From Faecalicoccus sp. (GTDB lineage: Bacteria; Bacillota_I; Bacilli_A; Erysipelotrichales; Erysipelotrichaceae): a DNA stretch of 11,284 bases. Made by a program: the position numbers and the translations under genes. The DNA lies in the NCBI GenBank assembly GCA_017941505.1, contig JAGAWH010000197.1:1-11284 (forward strand). The letters run 5' to 3'. This document shows positions 6,728 through 11,284 of this stretch, piece after piece; within the stretch, counting starts at the first letter, position 1, and every line of letters starts with the position of its first letter. The notes below the pieces were generated by a model, which saw nothing but the letters and a program-made list of their open reading frames with translations, did no database searches and had not been told where the DNA came from.

Positions 6728-7564
6728 ATGAGCTTAGAGTTTAACAGTAAAATAAAAGGACATTATAATGATTTAAGTAAGTCAGAAAAAATAATTGCAG
6801 ATTACCTTTTGGACAACCAGTCAAAGATCCGCAATTTATCCATTCAGCAATTATCTGCGGAAACCAAAGTATCCACTTCCGCCATTTCAAGGTTTGCCAA
6901 AAAGATCGGATTCAAGAATTATCGTGAAATGATCGTGGACCTTGCCGAAGCCACTCTCGATAATCCTTTCTTTATGAGCCTGGATGAAAACGATTCGATG
7001 ATGAATATCGCCAGGAAGACATTCTATGAAGGTACCGTATCATTAACATCGACAATATCTTTTTTAGATGAAGAAACGCTGAACCGCACTATTCAACTGC
7101 TCGCCAAGTCCAAAAAATGCTTTCTTTTTGCCATGGGTGGCTCCTCGATCCTCGCATGGAACATGTATCATCGATTCATTCGAACATCACTATGCTGCGA
7201 ATATGTAGAAGACTTCCATATGCAGCTGATGAATTGTGGAAAGTTGACTAGCGAAGATTGTGCTTTTATCATTTCCCACACCGGACGGAACAAAGATATT
7301 ATGCGTGCCGTTGAAATTCTGCAAGAACGGCATGTTCCTATTATCTGTATCACATCAAACGCATTATCCCCCATTGCTAAAAAAGCGGATATTGTTCTGG
7401 TTTCCATCTCCGAGGAAACCAAGTTCAGACCGGAAGCCGTCACAAGTACCATTTCACAGATGCTTCTGATCGATACTTTGTTTACCTTATATTCTATTAA
7501 AGTCGATCATGACCATGAATACATGAAATCGATCCGACAGATTATCAACACAACCCGGTTCTGA
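6728..7564 (+). CDS. RpiR/MurR-family transcriptional regulator (HTH plus SIS domain)
   Basis: 278 residues, the family's usual length. The N-terminal HTH_6 domain (about 1-77) contains LSIQQLSAETKVSTSAISRFAKKIGF, with the recognition helix near SAISRFAKK. The C-terminal SIS domain (about 118-245) has a GGSS loop (137-140), ISHTGRNKD (182-190) and ETKFRPEA (230-237), the usual sugar-phosphate site. Such proteins sense phosphorylated sugars or sugar acids and act as repressors or activators. Divergent placement next to the PTS operon makes that operon the likely target and the imported phosphosugar the likely effector (inference). ATG 6728 is chosen over an in-frame TTG at 6713 because GGTGAT lies 7 nt before it, while the TTG would fall at the predicted transcription start. 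The gene ends 16 nt before a strong terminator. Confidence 0.92.
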   Translation: MSLEFNSKIKGHYNDLSKSEKIIADYLLDNQSKIRNLSIQQLSAETKVSTSAISRFAKKIGFKNYREMIVDLAEATLDNPFFMSLDENDSMMNIARKTFYEGTVSLTSTISFLDEETLNRTIQLLAKSKKCFLFAMGGSSILAWNMYHRFIRTSLCCEYVEDFHMQLMNCGKLTSEDCAFIISHTGRNKDIMRAVEILQERHVPIICITSNALSPIAKKADIVLVSISEETKFRPEAVTSTISQMLLIDTLFTLYSIKVDHDHEYMKSIRQIINTTRF

Positions 7565-7580
7565 TATAAAGCATCCAAAC

Positions 7581-7624
7581 AAAAAACCAACGTCGGTTCC
7601 TAACCTTGTGACGTTGGTTTTTTT
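7581..7624. terminator. Bidirectional rho-independent terminator
   Basis: A 14-bp perfect stem, AAAAAACCAACGTC (7581-7594) with GACGTTGGTTTTTT (7610-7623), encloses a small inner hairpin GGTT-CCT-AACC. T runs on the plus side and A runs on the other let it end both the rpiR-type transcript and the convergent aldo/keto reductase transcript. Confidence 0.9.
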
Positions 7625-7626
7625 GA

Positions 7627-8766
7627 TCAGAACGTATGTTCCGTCAGCCAGGTTACAGCTGTCTCGATCATTTCCGTAATGTCTTTACCATCCTTGGTGA
7701 TGACATATTGTTTGCTGAGCCCCTTGGTAAAATCTATACGCTCTGCTTCGATGATTGCATTCTTCAAATAGTTATTGTCATCCGAGAAGCCGGGATCCGG
7801 CTGGATCTGGCAAATACTATATGCCTGCAGTATGGCTGTAACCGGCACACCATGATACATCAGTCCCTTGTATGCATCAATCTGACTTTGCGGAATCGGT
7901 GCGCTTTCCCGGTAAAGAGCCATCGCCTTGGATAATGTTTCTCGATCTTCTTTCGTTAAAGGGTGCGCCGTATTCGCTGTCCTTGTATTATCCCGAACTT
8001 GTTCAACAGAGCTCATGCCAGACAACACCGCAATGACATCCTCTAGATCCAGACTGAAACGAACAGCCCAGGAAGCGATGCTCCAATCTGGATGCGCCGC
8101 CTTTAACATAGATTCTGCCTCAGCAGGCAATTTAGCCAGACCGCCGCCCTTTACAGCCTCCATAACGACAACCTTTCTTCCGTGCTTTCGGATGACCTCA
8201 TAACAAGGACCGGCTTGAACCAGCTCACTGTCCCAGTCAATCGGATTCAGAGCAATCTGTACAAATTCAATTTCCGGATGCTCGCTCAATACCCGGTCCA
8301 ATAGTTTGGCAGAAGAATGAAACGAGATACCTAGATGACGAATCCTGCCTTCTTCCTTCCACTTTTTGGCATGTTCAAACAAATGCGTCTTTTGAACAAT
8401 ACCTCCCTGCCCATCGTATCCTTCATAATACACATTCTGAATATTATGGAGCAGATAATAATCGACATAAGTAACACCCAGACGATCTAACTGGCTTTGA
8501 AACAAATCTTCGATCTGTTCTTCCGGCACCATCATAAAAGTCGGAAATTTTGTCGCAATCGTATAGGCATCTCTTGGATGTCTTTCAACCAGTGCTTTAC
8601 GGACCGCTGTTTCACTTTGACCGTTATGATAGACATAGCTTGTATCAAAATACGTAAATCCTTGTTCCAGAAATAAATCTACCATCTGTTCAATCTGTAG
8701 ATAATCAAAATCTTCCGGACCGCTAATAACCGGCAGCCGCATCATTCCAAATCCTAAGTTTTTCAT
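7627..8766 (-). CDS. Aldo/keto reductase family oxidoreductase
   Basis: 379 residues. The N-terminal 270 residues form an NADPH-dependent aldo/keto reductase barrel that reduces aldehydes or ketones. The start is GFGMMRLP, and the catalytic tetrad is Asp41 and Tyr46 (FDTSYVY), Lys73 (ATKFP) and His107 (YLLHN). HLGISFH (144-150), MEAVKGGGL (202-210) and VLSGMSS (247-253) are further family marks. The length and domain plan resemble reductases that end in a ferredoxin-like 4Fe-4S domain, but only two cysteines (188, 319) exist here, so no cluster can form. Residues 280-379 are instead a divergent helical tail. The ATG at 8764-8766 has AGAGG 8 nt upstream. It is a single-gene unit between two terminators; the physiological substrate is unknown. 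Confidence 0.9.
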   Translation of the reverse strand: MKNLGFGMMRLPVISGPEDFDYLQIEQMVDLFLEQGFTYFDTSYVYHNGQSETAVRKALVERHPRDAYTIATKFPTFMMVPEEQIEDLFQSQLDRLGVTYVDYYLLHNIQNVYYEGYDGQGGIVQKTHLFEHAKKWKEEGRIRHLGISFHSSAKLLDRVLSEHPEIEFVQIALNPIDWDSELVQAGPCYEVIRKHGRKVVVMEAVKGGGLAKLPAEAESMLKAAHPDWSIASWAVRFSLDLEDVIAVLSGMSSVEQVRDNTRTANTAHPLTKEDRETLSKAMALYRESAPIPQSQIDAYKGLMYHGVPVTAILQAYSICQIQPDPGFSDDNNYLKNAIIEAERIDFTKGLSKQYVITKDGKDITEMIETAVTWLTEHTF

Positions 8767-8794
8767 CGTATCGCCTCTTTCTTTCTACTTATAA

Positions 8795-8823
8795 TATATA
8801 ACGAATTATTAAACATCTGACAA
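8795..8823 (-). promoter_or_regulatory. Promoter of the aldo/keto reductase gene
   Basis: TTGTCA (-35, 8818-8823) and TATATA (-10, 8795-8800) are spaced by 17 nt; an alternative TATATT (8793-8798) at 19 nt is also possible. The -35 box overlaps the U-tract of the terminator that ends the decayed gene upstream. The -10 match is moderate. Confidence 0.5.
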
Positions 8824-8852
8824 AAAAAGCATTTAGAAATCACTAAACGCTT
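8822..8852 (-). terminator. Rho-independent terminator of the decayed gene
   Basis: On the minus strand AAGCGTTTAG (8843-8852) pairs with CTAAATGCTT (8827-8836) over 10 bp with one G-U pair and a 6-nt loop. Seven T follow, counting two bases shared with the stem. The TAA that ends the last open frame of the decayed gene overlaps the foot of the stem. Confidence 0.85.
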
Positions 8853-9699
8853 AAATATGTAATCTGAGAGAACCAGAGCGATCTTCATCGTACAATTCCA
8901 CGCCTTCCCCTTTGTATCCATAGATAGGTGTCAATCTGAAAAGGTATTATTTGTCCGTATCTTGTGCCTTAAAGCCGATGGATAAAAATACCATGTCCTG
9001 TATCTGTGATGAAGTACTGCTGTTGTTACCATGGTTAATATCCGTTTCTACTTCAACAAGCTCATGTGTATGTCTATCTATCATGATCCTGTAAGGTATT
9101 TGCATGGCATCCCAATCAGCATTGTCTAAATCATAACCATACAGTTTCTGCTCTTCATCTAAAAATAAGTTTTTCAATGGATCTCCGGATAGAGTCACAT
9201 CCAGATAAAGAAAATCTAAGTCATCTTTCCAACCATCTTCACTATGACCCATACTCTGCTTTAATTGTACCATCCGCAATCCCTTCAAATAGCTCTATAT
9301 TTAATGTTGGATAGTAGGTATACTCAAAATCCTTTGTTTCGTTATCCATGTTCGAATGACTCATTCCATCTTTCTCATCGGACGTCAATTGATAATCTAT
9401 TTCATCTTCGTCTACAAATTCATTTCCATAATGAAATTACTTCTTGTGTTACGTATCCCTCCGTGTCACATTGATATGGATCGTTTGTCACTTTCATTCT
9501 TGACCAGATTGTAATGTATGATTCTGCACCTTCAACTTTTGCACATTTTACGTCATTTAACTCACAATCACCCAAATTGTTCTCAAATTATCAACTATTT
9601 CCTGAGCTAATTTCTGAGGGTTTGGCTTGATTATGAATTTGCCTGTCACACCTGCTAATACAATCAATACTATTCCTAGTATAGTTAGATTTTTTTCAT
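8851..9699 (-). pseudogene. Decayed gene for an exported or membrane-anchored protein of unknown function
   Basis: Pieces of one protein run through changing frames. ATG (9697-9699) is followed by seven A; one more A would give MKKNLTILGIVLIVLAGV, a signal or anchor helix. Frame breaks follow near 9575-9585 (into NNLGDCELNDVKC), 9421-9432 (into NEFVDEDEIDYQL) and 9240-9255 (into HSEDGWKDDLDFLYLD). The longest intact piece, open from 9288, ends at a TAA at 8947-8949. The same frame then stays open 31 more codons (YLFRLTPIYGYKGEG...) to a TAA that touches the terminator. The rebuilt product would be about 280 residues, acidic, with one N-terminal helix. I do not recognise the family; the layout suggests a secreted or lipoprotein-like factor. 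No lipobox Cys is evident. Sequencing error cannot be excluded but would have to occur several times. Confidence 0.75.
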
Positions 9700-9715
9700 T
9701 TTTTCTTACCTGCAA

Positions 9716-9890
9716 TTATCCATTATATATTTTTTTTATTAGCGTGTTTAAATACATCTCTTTAATTGAATGAACATTAGAATTGATTGGTCGGATCCTT
9801 TCTATTGCAGCTGTTGATGTTCCGCTAGACAGAGCCGCTTTTATTGATTTCTTTCCTATTAATCTCAAATCATAAAAACGACTTTCAGGC
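9716..9890 (-). other. Unassigned spacer between ssrA terminator and decayed gene
   Basis: A 63-codon frame is open on the minus strand (9716-9907), starting from a TTG that lies inside the 3' arm of the ssrA terminator, with no ribosome binding site. Its translation (IERIRPINSNVHSIKEMY near the end) matches no family I know. It could be the tail of a lost gene; I do not call it a gene. Confidence 0.3.
9722..9750 (-). promoter_or_regulatory. Probable promoter of the decayed gene
   Basis: A perfect TATAAT (9722-9727) on the minus strand has TAAACA (9745-9750) 17 nt upstream, a four-of-six -35 match. The start would fall near 9715, about 16 nt before the ATG at 9699. A weak ribosome binding site (AGGTAAG) lies between them. 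Confidence 0.45.
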
Positions 9891-9939
9891 AAAATAAAAA
9901 GTGCCAAACTTACTTTATATAAAGCTTTTTGACACTTTT
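9891..9939 (-). terminator. Rho-independent terminator of ssrA
   Basis: On the minus strand AAAAGTGTCAAA (9928-9939) pairs with TTTGGCACTTTT (9897-9908) over 12 bp including one U-G pair. The stem is followed by a T-rich run (TTTTTATTTT). It begins 11 nt after the encoded CCA end of the tmRNA. Confidence 0.88.
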
Positions 9940-9949
9940 AGCTTTCTTC

Positions 9950-10337
9950 TGGTGGAGGTGAGGAGGGTCGAACTCCTGTCTAAGCAAAGTCCCACGACTA
10001 GACGTTTACAGCTTTTTCCATCAATGAACGGAGCAACGTAGATGGAAACAGAGGTTGATCCGTCTGGTTCTGAAATTTTCGAGAAGTATACCGAACCTTT
10101 ATACTTCCTTATCTTCCTCTATTTGACACGCAGCGGTCACTAAGAAGTCCAGGTGAACCGCCGGGGCTGCAGGTCAGTTATTAGACTCTATTAGGCAGCA
10201 AAAGCCATGCTTTGGTTTGCACCAAAAACATTAGCGAATCTGTTTTTAGCAGTTAATTTTGTTTTGGTTATAGCGCGTTTCCTTCGCGGCTGTAGTCATG
10301 TCCAAACATTTACTCATCGAATACCAAATACACCCCC
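9950..10337 (-). ncRNA. ssrA: Transfer-messenger RNA (tmRNA)
   Basis: About 388 nt. It rescues stalled ribosomes and tags the unfinished protein for proteolysis. The 5' end GGGGGUG (10331-10337) pairs over 7 bp (one G-U) with CACCUCC just before the encoded 3' ACCA (9950-9953). The T arm is AGGAG-UUCGACC-CUCCU, and the 5' domain has the conserved UAUUCGA. The tag frame probably runs from GCU at 10248-10250 to GCC at 10194, followed by UAA UAG. It reads AKNRFANVFGANQSMAFAA, with an added first Ala from the charged RNA. The hydrophobic AFAA end fits ClpXP/FtsH-type degradation. The resume codon is inferred from the frame and not proven. It follows smpB, its obligate protein partner, with its own promoter and terminator. 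Confidence 0.96.
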
Positions 10338-10340
10338 AGG

Positions 10341-10365
10341 ATATTAGAATATACCATTCTAATAT
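10341..10365. repeat. Perfect 10-bp inverted repeat across the smpB stop codon
   Basis: ATATTAGAAT (10341-10350) and ATTCTAATAT (10356-10365) are perfectly complementary with a 5-nt loop. The repeat covers the last two smpB codons, the TAG stop, and the ssrA -10 box. No T run follows it, so it is not a typical terminator. It may be a processing or stability hairpin in smpB-ssrA read-through RNA, or a regulator site. Confidence 0.6.
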
Positions 10366-10376
10366 TGATTTTTCAA
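10348..10376 (-). promoter_or_regulatory. ssrA promoter inside the 3' end of smpB
   Basis: TTGAAA (-35, 10371-10376) and TATATT (-10, 10348-10353) are separated by 17 nt, each one mismatch from consensus. The start would fall near 10341, 4 nt upstream of the mature tmRNA 5' end at 10337, leaving a very short leader for RNase P to remove. The -35 box lies within the last smpB codons. Confidence 0.75.
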
Positions 10377-10814
10377 GGCCTTTTGTATTTCTCTTTTCGC
10401 ATCTCTTTCTTTTGAAGCTTCTCTTTTATCATGGAGATTTTTACCTCGTGCCTCAGCAATCTCCAGTTTCGCCAGTCCTTTGGATATATACAGGCGGACC
10501 GGAACGATTGTAAATCCTTTTAGACGTGATGCTTGATCCAGTTTACGAATCTCTTTTTTATGCAGAAGCAATCGACGGTCCCTGGTTTCATCATGATTAA
10601 AGCGATTGCCGAATTCATAAGGAGAAATATGCATCCCCTTGATATAAGCCTGGTTATCACGAATACTGATATAGCTGTCCTTGAGCTGCACCTTGCCGGC
10701 GCGGATGCTCTTGATTTCCGTTCCTTTTAATTCCAGACCGGCTTCATAGCGATCCATCAGCTCATAATCATGACGAGCCTTGCGGTTATCTACAATTGTT
10801 TTCTGTTCTGCCAT
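10359..10814 (-). CDS. smpB: SsrA-binding protein SmpB
   Basis: 151 residues, the usual length. SmpB binds the tRNA-like domain of tmRNA and delivers it to stalled ribosomes. The OB-fold core shows NRKARHDYELMDRYEAGLELKGTEIKSIR (10-38), then LKDSYISI (44-51), GMHISPY (near 60) and HDETRDRRLLLHKKEI (about 73-88). The C-terminal basic tail (KREASKERDAKREIQKAL) is the part that enters the decoding centre. The ATG at 10812-10814 shares its A with the TGA of the upstream CapA gene (TGATG), and GAGGTGG lies about 8 nt before it. ssrA begins 21 nt after its TAG. Confidence 0.97.
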   Translation of the reverse strand: MAEQKTIVDNRKARHDYELMDRYEAGLELKGTEIKSIRAGKVQLKDSYISIRDNQAYIKGMHISPYEFGNRFNHDETRDRRLLLHKKEIRKLDQASRLKGFTIVPVRLYISKGLAKLEIAEARGKNLHDKREASKERDAKREIQKALKNQY

Positions 10815-11284
10815 CAGTAGACCACCTCGATTCCATCCGGATCGCCCATAATGGATTTCACATAGTCATCGATCCATTCTTTCGTCATATCTTCCCCGTC
10901 GGTCACCGTACAATAATGCGACGCAGCCAGATCATCGGTCCATTGCTCGATCGTATAGACTTTGTAATTCTGATAATTGCCATTATACCATGTAATCGTC
11001 GGTATAAATTTTACATGCGAGAATGTCGTTTTCTTTGTATCAAAATCATAATTCAATGTAAAGGTAGGCATACCTCCAACCATGTTCTCGTTATGATCCT
11101 GGGAACTTAAGAAATTGCCCACGGAATAATAACATAATGTATCCTGCTTTTTTCCGTGGATAATCTCCGCCGGTTGGATCACATGCGGATGGCCGCCGAT
11201 GATGACCTCCACACCCAATTCATTTAACAACTTAGCGTATTTCTTCTGTTCTTCATTTGGTTCTGTCTGATATTCTATGCCCCA
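10814..11284 (-). CDS. CapA-family (poly-gamma-glutamate capsule-type) metallophosphatase-like protein, C-terminal part
   Basis: 156 residues are visible; the N-terminal part lies beyond the right edge and the frame is open to the window end. The order of motifs is that of CapA/PGA_cap proteins: WGIEYQTEPNEEQ, then KLLNELGVEVIIGGHPHVIQP with the metal-site GGHPHV, and LCYYSVGNFLSSQ. The fold is that of a calcineurin-like metallophosphoesterase. Members take part in poly-gamma-glutamate export in Bacillus, but many are stand-alone surface proteins of unknown role. No capB/C neighbours are visible. The TGA overlaps the smpB start by one base, so the two are probably translationally coupled. Confidence 0.9.
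   Translation of the reverse strand, partial: WGIEYQTEPNEEQKKYAKLLNELGVEVIIGGHPHVIQPAEIIHGKKQDTLCYYSVGNFLSSQDHNENMVGGMPTFTLNYDFDTKKTTFSHVKFIPTITWYNGNYQNYKVYTIEQWTDDLAASHYCTVTDGEDMTKEWIDDYVKSIMGDPDGIEVVY

Noticed and set aside
9716..9907. A 63-codon open frame after ssrA.
   Set aside because: It starts inside the ssrA terminator from a TTG without a ribosome binding site and shows no recognisable family; it may be a remnant at most.
9950..9975. Integration site (att) of a mobile element at the ssrA 3' end.
   Set aside because: ssrA is a common integration target, but no second copy of the 3' end and no integrase gene are visible in the window.
10341..10365. The inverted repeat after smpB as a terminator.
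   Set aside because: The stem is AT-rich with no T run after it, and the ssrA promoter and gene follow directly.
10298..10513. Plus-strand open frames across the ssrA/smpB region and elsewhere (for example 2023-2232, 7928-8203, 9265-9474).
   Set aside because: They lie antisense to well-supported genes, to the tmRNA or to the decayed gene, lack ribosome binding sites, and give no protein-like motifs.
1..11284. CRISPR array, tRNA genes, insertion sequences.
   Set aside because: No regularly spaced repeats, transposase-like protein or tRNA cloverleaf apart from the tmRNA acceptor domain was seen on either strand.

Overview
The window looks like a chromosomal segment of a low-GC, probably gut-associated Firmicute. 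The support is AT-rich DNA, Gram-positive-style ribosome binding sites, a mannose-family PTS, an RpiR regulator, a cre-like site, and the ssrA/smpB pair. The predicted tmRNA tag ending in AFAA and the PTS-rich metabolism would fit Erysipelotrichia, but this placement is a guess; no rRNA or other taxonomic marker is present.

Left part (1-6611, minus strand): one tightly packed operon transcribed right to left from a near-consensus promoter at 6583-6611. In order it encodes a complete mannose/sorbose-family PTS (IIC, IID, IIB, IIA), a D-isomer 2-hydroxyacid dehydrogenase, a KDPG/KHG-type aldolase, a HAD phosphatase, a membrane protein resembling an M28 peptidase that has lost its metal ligands, and a 6-phosphogluconate dehydrogenase cut by the window edge. 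Gaps are at most about 16 nt, with several abutting or overlapping ORFs. A divergent RpiR/SIS regulator (6728-7564, plus strand) shares the intergenic region, which holds a one-mismatch cre-like site over the operon's predicted transcription start and several palindromes. The enzymes suggest PTS import of a sugar acid. One consistent route is 2-ketogluconate to 2-keto-6-phosphogluconate, then 6-phosphogluconate (2-hydroxyacid dehydrogenase), then ribulose-5-phosphate (6PGDH). Gluconate or another aldonate is also possible.

Middle (7581-8823): a bidirectional terminator separates the regulator from a convergent, singly transcribed aldo/keto reductase with its own promoter. Next (8822-9750) is a decayed gene for an exported or anchored protein of unknown function. 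It is split by at least four frame changes and one in-frame stop, yet still has a recognisable promoter and terminator.

Right part (9891-11284, minus strand): a trans-translation module. The 3' part of a CapA-family gene overlaps smpB by one base, and smpB is followed 21 nt later by ssrA (tmRNA, 388 nt, CCA encoded). A near-consensus ssrA promoter lies inside the end of smpB, with a perfect 10-bp inverted repeat across the smpB stop codon, and a strong terminator follows ssrA. I found no CRISPR array, insertion sequence or tRNA gene.
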